Of a stretch of 44,118 nucleotides of DNA, positions 15,001 to 22,737 are shown in pieces (position 1 is the first letter of the stretch; each line of letters starts with the position of its first letter). The notes beneath the pieces are model-generated. The model searched no databases. It saw nothing but the letters and a program-made list of their open reading frames with translations, and was not told the origin of the DNA. Made by a program: the position numbers and the translations under genes. Source of the DNA: a virus; the IMG/VR virus record IMGVR_UViG_3300046007_002916, positions 1 through 44,118 of that record. One strand, 5' to 3'.

Positions 15001-16713
15001 TTGGTGTTCGTTGACGGTCAGTTGCAGAACAGGAAGACGACCGTTGAACGCGCATTCAGGATTGCCAAGGACAAGTACCTGCCGGGAGCCCTCCAAGAAA
15101 CGCTGACTGATTCGGTGGCAGCGAAACTCGGCCTGTCCGCAGCAGACCCCGCCGTCCAGGCGGAAGTAGGCCGGCTGCTCCCGCAGGCGATCTCCGGTGG
15201 AAAGATCCGTCCGCTTTCTGAAATCAAGGCAAGCAAGGACGCAACGGTTCTCCTTCAGTCCATCAACGCTGCTGGCACCCGGGTCAAGTCGAACCCGATG
15301 TTCCTGCCCACGGTGCAGCGGTACGTCGATCAGAACTGGGATGCGTTTGTAGATGCTGACTTTAAGAACGCAGGCATCGGAAAGAACTTCCAGGGTCTTG
15401 CCGGCGAGGACATGAAGATCATCCAGCAGGCTTCTGCGGAGATTGAACGGCGTGTTCGTGAGGCTTCGTGGAAGCGTGACTATGCGGACATGGCTGAAAG
15501 TTCCGTGTTCGGTACCCGGGTCGTTGGCAGCATCGGTCAAGCCACCGCATCTGCTATCAATCACGTTCCGGCTCTTCAGCTCGTTGTGCCGTTCGTCCGG
15601 ACGCCCACCAATCTGCTTGCCTTTGTGACGGACCGTAACCCGCTTGGCCGTACATACGCCTGGGCGCAAGCGGCACGGGCCGGGGATAAGGCAGCAATGT
15701 CAGAAGCAGCAGGGCGTCTCTGCACCGGAACGCTCATGTACTCCATCGGCGTCATTGCCGCAGCCAACGGGATGATTACCGGCAAGGGGCCGAAGGATCC
15801 CGCCCTCCGCAAGGACCTGATGGCCGCAGGTTGGCAACCGTACTCCTTCCGACTTGGAGACACCTACGTCTCCTACGGGCAGAGCGACCCAGCGGCGACG
15901 TTCCTTGGGTTGGTCGCGGACCTCCATGAGATTTCGTCCCAGACATACAACCCAAACCCGACCGACGGTGCCGAACTGACCAACATTGCAACAGCGGTGA
16001 TCGGCGCCGTCTCCAACAACGTCACCAACAAGTCCTATTTGACGGGCCTCGTCACTACCCTCGGAGCCGTCACGGGAGACGAAACGAAGTGGGAGCAGCT
16101 CAAGCGGCAATACGCCGGCGCGGTTGTCCCGAACCTGTTCGCCCAGGTTGAGAACTCCTCCATCGACAGGGATGTCAAGGAAGTCCGTTCGATGATGGAC
16201 GCCATCCGCGCCCGTACCCCGTTCGTTGGTGACTCCGTGGACAAGGTCCGGGACCCTACCGGAGAGCCGATCAAGGGGAACGAGACTTGGTGGTCCATGT
16301 TCCTCCCGACGGTTGTCAGTAAGCGGACCAAGGATCCGGTGCGTGAGGAACTGGCGAACTCCCTCATTGGAGTCGGGGCTCCCCGCAGCACTCTCCCGGG
16401 CGGGATCGACCTCCGGTCAATCAAGCTTGAGAGCGGTCAGTCTGCCTACGACCGCCTCCAAGAACTCTCCGGTCAGGTCAGGCTTGGCGGCAAGTCCCTC
16501 AAGGATCAGCTCGGATCCCTCATCCGAAGCCCGTTCTACCAGCAACTCCCGGCAATGGGACGGGAGGACTTCAACAGCCCTCGAGTCAGCCTTGTCCGTG
16601 GGTACGTCTCCAACTACCGCCGTGCGGCTATGGAGAAGCTGATGCGTGAATCACCCGAACTCGCCCAGGCGGTCGGCAACAGCCGTCAAATCAAGTCGCA
16701 GATGTTTCGATAA
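12016..16713 (+). CDS. Large internal virion protein (gp16-like) with HExxH motif
   Basis: At 1565 residues this is longer than T7 gp16 (~1318) and lacks the N-terminal lytic transglycosylase that opens gp16. Residues ~30-230 are amphipathic and Gly/Ala-rich, possibly membrane-active. Residues 400-404 read HEIWH, a zinc-peptidase signature; E470 and E474 in DEWVAETM could provide a third ligand. The C-terminal third carries sequence typical of internal proteins of marine T7-like phages (VPFVRTPTNLLAF, MAAGWQPYSFRLGDTYVSY). The protein is probably ejected with DNA, and the HExxH domain may cut peptidoglycan crosslinks or host protein. The peptidase function is inferred from motif and spacing only. 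Confidence 0.85.
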   Translation: MEDNNTSGRYFSEDELSAIVDGSVTPRMEADFGTPEKKQEEDRPIFDTADTLMAVPRGVVGFGKSVYNLADYVSGDMMPDWTTNPLGESKSMVGGFVEGIAELIPGFMVGGGVFSAASKVPGAVGVAARFLGAPGFRGMMAKGAVADFISFEGNAGRLSDLMTKSENPLLNNTVTQYLSTDMEDGELEGRLKNALEGGIAGAALEGVIKGVTGSVKAIKQYRTLKAAGVAEEEALEQAAKYAGKDLQEAQELLDKARFDEPSAVDGAARGADEPQATAALEQAFDIDGGGTANPFKNRVMFDPETGLPASKSKSDTSYPIKRGMDAMIDRINREGSSGSIDREEASFMVGLINRLGSGNFETMGLRFRKLEEGTGGSFDFLRDVITVSTRAVNPERTFVHEIWHSLTGRIDDGMLKSMNKDFMKARAAFEKQHGLAAGSIEGMTFSKLKGFAESKNIDKESWYRLKDLDEWVAETMTDSTYKRLKLEADSKTLFGFLRYFTSNFVAEFKAKFGGKKYDKLAKDWLDGRYSKSTELYSGLERPASERFIGKFGPEDPKTIAYSINGGRNFGVDQARAVASPGATAAAFREIRDLINTGAGQGAIAAKIEQLRAAGIINLRPVVQSGQRSAYAEALIAIKQAEANPTVIGPSARLPNEQARKMASAQLQAAMDTGGLNVAEINKVLQDGVVSAQQLVANLPFLFGIEAHMRSEVIRGLRTGRADIVPLVQAFTTAAGAVRNVKSNLGRGLQMIQGFGTVDDITKAFKGMAPEDRKILSEQYADVLDMLVVDPETGKAMAKTVMDGLSTKWGRIGAEAFRNSLLSGPKTLAKNVASAVMTLAMPLERGAGRLLAGQRDQAAKEIGTVCRYINEAQDAFQNFKTSLVAEEGNSVVLGRGNTDVGEFRPGRAISSRTFTSLNMVDPATGGVTRNVAGAAVDWIGQTFNLPMRAMGSSDEFFQTLIARSESDVVFRRIVAEKMKLPLTSVAVSNEVNRLKQLVFVDGQLQNRKTTVERAFRIAKDKYLPGALQETLTDSVAAKLGLSAADPAVQAEVGRLLPQAISGGKIRPLSEIKASKDATVLLQSINAAGTRVKSNPMFLPTVQRYVDQNWDAFVDADFKNAGIGKNFQGLAGEDMKIIQQASAEIERRVREASWKRDYADMAESSVFGTRVVGSIGQATASAINHVPALQLVVPFVRTPTNLLAFVTDRNPLGRTYAWAQAARAGDKAAMSEAAGRLCTGTLMYSIGVIAAANGMITGKGPKDPALRKDLMAAGWQPYSFRLGDTYVSYGQSDPAATFLGLVADLHEISSQTYNPNPTDGAELTNIATAVIGAVSNNVTNKSYLTGLVTTLGAVTGDETKWEQLKRQYAGAVVPNLFAQVENSSIDRDVKEVRSMMDAIRARTPFVGDSVDKVRDPTGEPIKGNETWWSMFLPTVVSKRTKDPVREELANSLIGVGAPRSTLPGGIDLRSIKLESGQSAYDRLQELSGQVRLGGKSLKDQLGSLIRSPFYQQLPAMGREDFNSPRVSLVRGYVSNYRRAAMEKLMRESPELAQAVGNSRQIKSQMFR

Positions 16714-16716
16714 ACC

Positions 16717-19700
16717 ATGAACTACTACGAACTGCCATACCAATCCCGGACCTGGTATTACGGAAACGGCGCACAGAAGGACTTTGCTATCACGTTTAGC
16801 GGTGGTCCTCCGCTTGACCCGAGCCATGTCAGGGTGTTCCTTGGTGGTTCGGCTCTGACAACCGGGTGGAGCCTTGTGACCGTGTCTGGGCAGGATTACG
16901 TCCGGTTCAACGACGCACCCGGGCTCCCGGATGATGGCGACCCGCCGAACGTGATGTTGAAGCGGGTGACTCCTACGTCTGCCTACGACCGTGTCGTTGA
17001 CTTCACAGACGGGACTGTTCTTGACGCTGCCGTCCTTGACAAGGCACAACTCAACTCGCTCTACGTCTCCCAAGAGTCGTCGGACCTGTTCCTTGACCAG
17101 GGTGGTGCGGCGGTGAACGTGACGCAGCCGCAGACCATCGGCGGTGACAAGACGTTCACGGACAAGGTCATCGTTGACTCCGATGGTGGGATGCAGTTCA
17201 AGCCCAACACCCCGTTGAGTTCGCTTGTCGGTGGTACCCAATGGGTGCTTGCGGCATCCGATGCGGACGGAAACGTCACCTGGGAAAAGACGCTTGTCAG
17301 CGAATCAAGTCTCCCGAACAACGTAGTCCTCACCGATAAGCCTACGGCAGCAGCACAGACGATTACTGCACCGAAGCGGTTTGAGGGTCAGGTGACCGTC
17401 CTCAACGGGAACCTGAAGGTTGAGGGTACGGGCACCATCAACAAGGCCGTGGTGGCCACCGACAACAACGGCACAACGTCTCTTCAGCCAATCGTGAACG
17501 GGATTCGCCTTGGTTCTGCTAGTGCTGCTGTGTCTACCGGAGTCATCACGATTACTCCGGAATCAATTCAGGCGCTTTCGGCAAACACTTCAGGCGGAAC
17601 CCAGACGGTGTCTGCAAATGTGGTGTTTCAGAACAACGTCAATCTCGGTGACAACGCCGCCGCTGACAAGCTGACCATTGACAGCAACATCTACATTCCT
17701 ACTGGAGCGGAACTTGGAAAGGTTCTGACATGCACGGGATCCAATGGGTCAGCGTCGTGGGCTCTTCCGGCGGCAACCGGAATTACGAGTGTTAACAGCA
17801 AGACGGGTGTCGGATCTGGTGGAGCAGTAACGCTTACCGCAGCGGACGTTGGTGCTGTTTCGGTTGGGGAGACGCAGAACATCGACGGCGCAAAGACGTT
17901 CACAAACAACGTCAATCTCGGCGTTGATCAGTTTGACATCATCACGGTCAACGGTGAGTTCAGGATCCCGGGAGGTACTGCTGGGCAGGTCTTGATGCAG
18001 ACCGCAGCCGGTAAGGCCATCTGGCAGACCCCGACTGCCGCTGGCGTATCGTCCATCAATAGCCAAACCGGGGCTGTGACGATTAGCGCGGCTAGCCTTG
18101 GCGCCTATACGTCATCCACAATCCCGACCGCGACGACGACTCAGAAGGGCATCATGCAGGTCGGGAGCGGCCTGAGCGTGACTGACGGTGTCGTGAGCGT
18201 CAATCAGAACGCTACCCTCCCGGTGGCCTCTACAACGACTCTCGGTGGAGTGAAGATTGGCAGCAACCTGTCGATCAACCAAGACGGCGTCCTGTCCGCG
18301 ACCCTCAACGGAAGCGTTGGTGTAAACAAGTTCAACAACCGTGTCGGTGATGTCACTCCAGCATCTGGCGACTACACCGCCGCCCAGGTCACCAACGCCG
18401 TGGACACCAACACGGCACAGACGATCTCTGCTTCTAAGAAGTTCTCCGCAACGCAGTCCGTGACTGCCTCGAGCGGTACGGTCGGAACGAATGGTCAGGC
18501 CGGTGTTCTCCTTGACCCATCGGGCGTTATCAAAGCACAGGCTGCTTCAGGGAATACCCGTGTATTTGAGGCCATCTCCCCGGCAGGCGGTACGGTCGCG
18601 TGGATTGACAGCGACGGTGATGCCACGTTCAGCGGTCTTGTCTACGCCAGCACCGGCTTTGAATCCCCTGGTGGCCTGAAGATCGGGCAAAACACCGCAT
18701 CCGGTATCGACATCACCGGAACACTCACCATCAAGGGTAACGGTACTCCAGGCGCAGGCAAAGTCCTCACATGCACCAACACGAACGGTAACGTTGAGTG
18801 GCAGGTTCCGTCGAACGCCCCGGTCACGGACGTCAACGGCCTGACCGGCAATGTCAAGATCAATCTTGATGGTGAAGCAAACCCCGGGCAGACGCTCAAC
18901 GGCGTCACCAAGGGGACAACGCAGGTCATCTCTGGATCGAAGACCTTCAGCGTCAACCAGACGTTCAGCGCAGGCGTGACCCTTGGGTCTACCGCCGCAA
19001 ACGCCATCACGATCAGCGGTACCCCGTACATCACCCAGAACGCCACGGTAGGCAAGGTTCTGACCTGCACCAACACGACTACAGGTGAAGCTTCGTGGCA
19101 ACCGGCGCCCGTTGTCTCTGTGAAGGGCGACCAGGGAACCGCCAAGACGGGTGAAGTCACTCTGACTGCATCCGATTTCGGGGCGGCGACTACCGCGCAA
19201 CTAACCACCGTAGATACCAAGGCGACCAACGCGCAGTCCACGGCAAACACGGCAAGTAGCACCGCAAGCAACGCGCTTACTACGGCGCAGTCCAAGCTGA
19301 CGTCGGTATCCACGATTGCTACCCCAAACGGCGGCGGTACCGGAAGCATCACATGCTTGTCTGGAAACGGTACGTCGGCAAGCCCGCTTCAGGTGCTTGG
19401 AGCATCGCCTCTCGGTGTAGCTGGCGGCGACCTCAGCGGTAGTTACCCAAATCCAAGTCTTGCATCCAAGGCGGTGAACTTCGCCAAGTTCCAGGACATC
19501 AACCCGCAGAAGCTCCTCGGCGGTCCGACTACGGGCACGGCGGTTGGGCAGGTCCGTGAGATCAGCCTTGGGGCAGGTCTCGGATTCGTTGATGGAAGCC
19601 TGACGAACACATCTATTCCAACTGTGTCTGCGGGTGGAACAAACACGTTTACCGCGGCAAACACTTTCAACGGAAACGTGACCTTTGGAACCGCGACCAC

Positions 19701-20214
19701 TACAACGGTGGGCGGAGCGTTCGCCACAAACAGCACCACGACCCTCGGTAACGAGGTTGGAGATGCTGTTGAGATCAAGGGTGCCCTCAAGTACACGGGT
19801 AGCTCCACAGCCGCAGGCGCTGGCAAGGTTCTGACGTCCGATGCCAACGGCAACGCGACTTGGGCTGCACCGGCTCTCACTAACCCGTTCGTTCCGACCA
19901 TCAACGACGTTGGATCCGTGTGTTTCGCGCGACTTTCGTTTGGATCCGGATCCGGTGGTTGGGTTATTGAGGCGCAAACCAACCCTGGGCTGCTCGTAAT
20001 CACAACCGTAAACGGTAACAAGAGGCTAAGTACGAGAGCCAACGGGGGTACGTGGACGGGTATCAGTCTTGCCGGAAACACAGGAACAAACTCAGCTGTA
20101 ACTGACATGAGAACAATTACGGTCTCGCCGACATCTGCAACAAATCTAAACACCTTTGGCGGTAGTTCTAATGGCGGCGACGGACTTTGGGTTTTCCTCA
20201 AGACTGCGAACTGA
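16717..20214 (+). CDS. Tail fibre protein with T7 gp17-like N-terminus and repeats
   Basis: Residues ~1-130 (YELPYQSRTWYYGNGAQKDF..., ending LNSLYVSQESSDLFLDQ) match the T7 tail-fibre domain that attaches to the tail. The remainder of the 1165 residues is modular: the unit Q.I.G.KTF occurs about five times, and G.VLTCT..NG...W about five times, with TG.V.L...D.GA between them. This suggests a trimeric beta-rich shaft. The last ~60 residues, rich in G, N and T, should form the receptor-binding tip; their DNA is visibly more AT-rich than the shaft, suggesting tip exchange. No intramolecular chaperone domain was recognised. Confidence 0.92.
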   Translation: MNYYELPYQSRTWYYGNGAQKDFAITFSGGPPLDPSHVRVFLGGSALTTGWSLVTVSGQDYVRFNDAPGLPDDGDPPNVMLKRVTPTSAYDRVVDFTDGTVLDAAVLDKAQLNSLYVSQESSDLFLDQGGAAVNVTQPQTIGGDKTFTDKVIVDSDGGMQFKPNTPLSSLVGGTQWVLAASDADGNVTWEKTLVSESSLPNNVVLTDKPTAAAQTITAPKRFEGQVTVLNGNLKVEGTGTINKAVVATDNNGTTSLQPIVNGIRLGSASAAVSTGVITITPESIQALSANTSGGTQTVSANVVFQNNVNLGDNAAADKLTIDSNIYIPTGAELGKVLTCTGSNGSASWALPAATGITSVNSKTGVGSGGAVTLTAADVGAVSVGETQNIDGAKTFTNNVNLGVDQFDIITVNGEFRIPGGTAGQVLMQTAAGKAIWQTPTAAGVSSINSQTGAVTISAASLGAYTSSTIPTATTTQKGIMQVGSGLSVTDGVVSVNQNATLPVASTTTLGGVKIGSNLSINQDGVLSATLNGSVGVNKFNNRVGDVTPASGDYTAAQVTNAVDTNTAQTISASKKFSATQSVTASSGTVGTNGQAGVLLDPSGVIKAQAASGNTRVFEAISPAGGTVAWIDSDGDATFSGLVYASTGFESPGGLKIGQNTASGIDITGTLTIKGNGTPGAGKVLTCTNTNGNVEWQVPSNAPVTDVNGLTGNVKINLDGEANPGQTLNGVTKGTTQVISGSKTFSVNQTFSAGVTLGSTAANAITISGTPYITQNATVGKVLTCTNTTTGEASWQPAPVVSVKGDQGTAKTGEVTLTASDFGAATTAQLTTVDTKATNAQSTANTASSTASNALTTAQSKLTSVSTIATPNGGGTGSITCLSGNGTSASPLQVLGASPLGVAGGDLSGSYPNPSLASKAVNFAKFQDINPQKLLGGPTTGTAVGQVREISLGAGLGFVDGSLTNTSIPTVSAGGTNTFTAANTFNGNVTFGTATTTTVGGAFATNSTTTLGNEVGDAVEIKGALKYTGSSTAAGAGKVLTSDANGNATWAAPALTNPFVPTINDVGSVCFARLSFGSGSGGWVIEAQTNPGLLVITTVNGNKRLSTRANGGTWTGISLAGNTGTNSAVTDMRTITVSPTSATNLNTFGGSSNGGDGLWVFLKTAN

Positions 20215-20215
20215 C

Positions 20216-20434
20216 ATGCACCATGACCAAGATGTGATGCTTGCAATCGGGCGTCTCGAGGGGAAGCTCGACTCCCTCCTCCAGATGCGTCTTCAGCAGC
20301 AGCAGGAGATCAAGGAACTGGACGTTCGCGTCCGCCAGCTTGAATACGTACGGGGCCACATGATGGGGTACGCCGCCGCCATCGGTGCATTCATCGGGAT
20401 CGCGGCGAACTACGTCATCCGACACTTCATCTGA
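20216..20434 (+). CDS. Holin-like membrane protein (coiled coil plus C-terminal TM)
   Basis: The 72-residue product has an N-terminal coiled coil (residues ~8-45, LEGKLDSLLQMRLQQQQEIKELDVRVRQLE) and a C-terminal membrane segment (residues ~49-68, GYAAAIGAFIGIAANYVI). This layout resembles XhlA-type holin-associated proteins. In T7 the holin gene 17.5 also lies directly after the tail fibre and before the terminase genes. The ATG at 20216 immediately follows the fibre stop; a longer in-frame start at 20156 would lie inside the fibre gene. A lysis role is likely but rests on topology and position. Confidence 0.7.
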   Translation: MHHDQDVMLAIGRLEGKLDSLLQMRLQQQQEIKELDVRVRQLEYVRGHMMGYAAAIGAFIGIAANYVIRHFI

Positions 20435-20447
20435 GGAATATCAAACC

Positions 20448-20828
20448 ATGCAAACCATTCGTCTTGCCGACGCCACCGCCATGAGTGCTGCCATCACGGG
20501 CAGCTCCGTGAATTTCCGCCCGATCTCCGGCTACGTCTCCACCGTTGTCGTTGAGGTCAAGCAGACCTCCGCTACCAACCCGAGCGGTACCTGCACCATC
20601 GAGATCCAGGGAAGCATTGACGGAACTGATTGGGTGACGCTCTACAGCGTCTCTTCTGCTTCGCTTACCAGGCCCCTCGGCGTCACCCCGGACTTCGGTG
20701 CTGGCAACGGTGGTTACCGCTCAAACGCCCAGGTCATCCAGGCCCTCCCGCTGATGCGGGCCTGCACCTCCGCCGCCCTCACCAACGGCGCAAACGCCGC
20801 TCTCACGGTCATCCTCGGCAATGGCTGA
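20448..20828 (+). CDS. Beta-rich phage protein, possible virion decoration (126 aa)
   Basis: The ATG at 20448 (MQTIRLADATAM) is preceded by GAGGAATATC. The 126-residue product is Ser, Thr, Ala and Gly rich with alternating hydrophobics (VSTVVVEVKQT, GTCTIEIQGSIDGTDWVTLYSVSS), indicating a beta-sandwich. Similar small beta proteins in phages are head decoration or appendage proteins, which would fit a late gene between holin and terminase. No enzyme motif is present. The stop overlaps the small terminase start by eight bases. Confidence 0.6.
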   Translation: MQTIRLADATAMSAAITGSSVNFRPISGYVSTVVVEVKQTSATNPSGTCTIEIQGSIDGTDWVTLYSVSSASLTRPLGVTPDFGAGNGGYRSNAQVIQALPLMRACTSAALTNGANAALTVILGNG

Positions 20829-21048
20829 CGAAACCAAGAAGGTCCTCAAGGACCTCCACGCCCTCCTGTGCGACGAGCTTGTCCGCAGGATCAGGTCGGG
20901 GGAGGCTTCGCCCACGGACCTCAACGTGGCCCGTCAGATGCTCAAGGACAACTGCATTGACCAGGCGGCTCTCGAGGGGACTCCTGTGCTTCGGTTGGCG
21001 CAGACCCTCCCGTTTGATGATGAGGTCAACCGCAAGACCGGCACCTGA
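20821..21048 (+). CDS. Terminase small subunit (DNA maturase A), T7 gp18-like
   Basis: This 75-residue protein lies just before the large terminase, as T7 gp18 does. It has helix-forming sequence KKVLKDLHALLCDELVRRIRSGEASPTDLNVARQMLKDN, the N-terminal DNA-recognition helices of small terminases of T7-like phages. It should recognise concatemer junctions and recruit the large subunit. It is shorter than T7 gp18 (~89 aa) but within the family range. Confidence 0.85.
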   Translation: MADETKKVLKDLHALLCDELVRRIRSGEASPTDLNVARQMLKDNCIDQAALEGTPVLRLAQTLPFDDEVNRKTGT

Positions 21049-21051
21049 CGC

Positions 21052-22737
21052 ATGGACATCGACCCACGCCTGAAGGACTTCAGGAACGCCTTGTTCCTGA
21101 CATGGAAGTCTGTTGGGCTACCGGAGCCGACGCCCGTGCAGTACGACATGGCTGATTGGCTCCAGAGTGGGCCAAGGCGGCGGGTGCTGATGGCATTCCG
21201 AGGCGTGGGCAAGAGCTGGATCACTTCGGCGTACGTGATGCACAGCCTCCTGCTTGACCCGTCACGGCAATTCCTGGTCGTGTCGGCATCGAAGAACCGT
21301 GCCGACGAATTCACCAACTTCTGCAAGAAGCTGATGAATGCGGTACCGATCTACCAGCACCTCTTGCCCAGGGACAACCAACGGGACTCTGCGATTGCCT
21401 TTGACGTTGCCCCGGCACCACCGAGCCACGCCCCGAGCGTGAAGAGCCTCGGCATCACCGGGCAGCTGACGGGCAGTCGTGCCGATGAAGTGATCCTTGA
21501 TGACGTCGAGGTCGCCAACAACTCCGCCACGGCCACCATGCGTGAGCTCCTCCGAGAGCGCATCAAGGAAGTGGATGCCATCATCAAGCCGGGTGGTCGC
21601 GTCACATTCCTCGGTACCCCTCAGACCGAGGAGTCCATCTACAACACCCTGATGGAGCGCGGGTACGAGTGCCGCATCTGGCCGGCCCTCTACCCAACGG
21701 AGCAGGAGATGTCGGCCTACGGAGGACGCTTGGCACCTATGGTTGCCGACAAGTGGTCCAAGACATCCGCAGGGAAGCCCACGGACCCGGAACGCTTCGA
21801 CGAAGACGACCTCCAGGAGCGAGCCCTGTCCTACGGACGCAGCGGGTTCTCTCTCCAGTTCATGCTCAACACCTCGTTGAGCGATGCGGATAGGTACCCC
21901 CTCCGCCTCTGCGACCTCATCGTCCACGGCGGGGATGTTGAGCAGGCCCCGGAACGGATCGCCTGGGGCGGGATGCAGGACACCATTGAGGACGACCTAC
22001 CGGCGGTCGGGTTCAAGGGCGACCGCTATCACCGCCCGCAGAGCATCTCAGACAAGTTCGTCCCCTACACCGGGTCGGTCCTGGCCATCGACCCCTCCGG
22101 ACGCGGCGAGGACGAAACCGGGTACGCCGTGGTGAAGATGCTCAACGGGTGGATGCACCTGACCGCTGCCGGCGGGCTGCGTGGGGGCTACACGCCAGAC
22201 AACCTCAAGGCGTTGGCCAAGGTGTCCCGGGACCAGAAGGTCAACAAGATCCTCATCGAAAGCAACTTCGGTGACGGCATGTTCACCCAGCTGCTCACGC
22301 CCTACCTCCGGGATACCTGGCCCTGCACCGTGGAAGAGGTCAGGCACTCCACGCAGAAGGAGCGGCGCATCATCGACACCATCGAGCCCGTGATGAATCA
22401 GCACAGGTTGGTGGTGCATCCCTCGGTCATCCGGGCTGACTACGAGTCAACCAAGGGTCTACCCACGGAGAAGCAGCTGGCCTACATGCTCTTCTACCAA
22501 CTCACCAGGATCACCCGTGACCGGCAGAGCCTCCGTCACGACGACCGCATCGACGCCCTCAGCATGGCCGTTGGCTACTGGGCCAAAGCCGTGGCCGTGG
22601 ACGTTGACATGATGGTCAGGGAACGCAAGGACAGGGACATGGCCAAGGAGCTCGAGAAGCACGAACGAGCCTACGCCATGTGCTTCGGCAACAAGATCGA
22701 CACCGGATTGAACTGGATCAGCAAGAACCACCCATGA
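21052..22737 (+). CDS. Terminase large subunit (DNA maturase B), T7 gp19-like
   Basis: The 561-residue packaging motor has a Walker A motif FRGVGKS at residues 49-55 (Lys54), a Walker B region VILDDVE around 147-153, and an RNaseH-like nuclease domain starting LAIDPSGRGEDETGYAV with catalytic Asp347. A late Asp pair in RHDDRIDALSMAVGYW completes the nuclease site. It packages concatemeric DNA into procapsids and cuts it at the ends. Length and motif order match T7 gp19. The stop overlaps the next ATG (ATGA). Confidence 0.97.
   Translation: MDIDPRLKDFRNALFLTWKSVGLPEPTPVQYDMADWLQSGPRRRVLMAFRGVGKSWITSAYVMHSLLLDPSRQFLVVSASKNRADEFTNFCKKLMNAVPIYQHLLPRDNQRDSAIAFDVAPAPPSHAPSVKSLGITGQLTGSRADEVILDDVEVANNSATATMRELLRERIKEVDAIIKPGGRVTFLGTPQTEESIYNTLMERGYECRIWPALYPTEQEMSAYGGRLAPMVADKWSKTSAGKPTDPERFDEDDLQERALSYGRSGFSLQFMLNTSLSDADRYPLRLCDLIVHGGDVEQAPERIAWGGMQDTIEDDLPAVGFKGDRYHRPQSISDKFVPYTGSVLAIDPSGRGEDETGYAVVKMLNGWMHLTAAGGLRGGYTPDNLKALAKVSRDQKVNKILIESNFGDGMFTQLLTPYLRDTWPCTVEEVRHSTQKERRIIDTIEPVMNQHRLVVHPSVIRADYESTKGLPTEKQLAYMLFYQLTRITRDRQSLRHDDRIDALSMAVGYWAKAVAVDVDMMVRERKDRDMAKELEKHERAYAMCFGNKIDTGLNWISKNHP

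Noticed and set aside
14191-15669. Long minus-strand open frames, the longest here of 492 codons.
   Set aside because: They mirror strongly coding + strand genes in GC-rich DNA and have no ribosome-binding sites or protein-like motifs.
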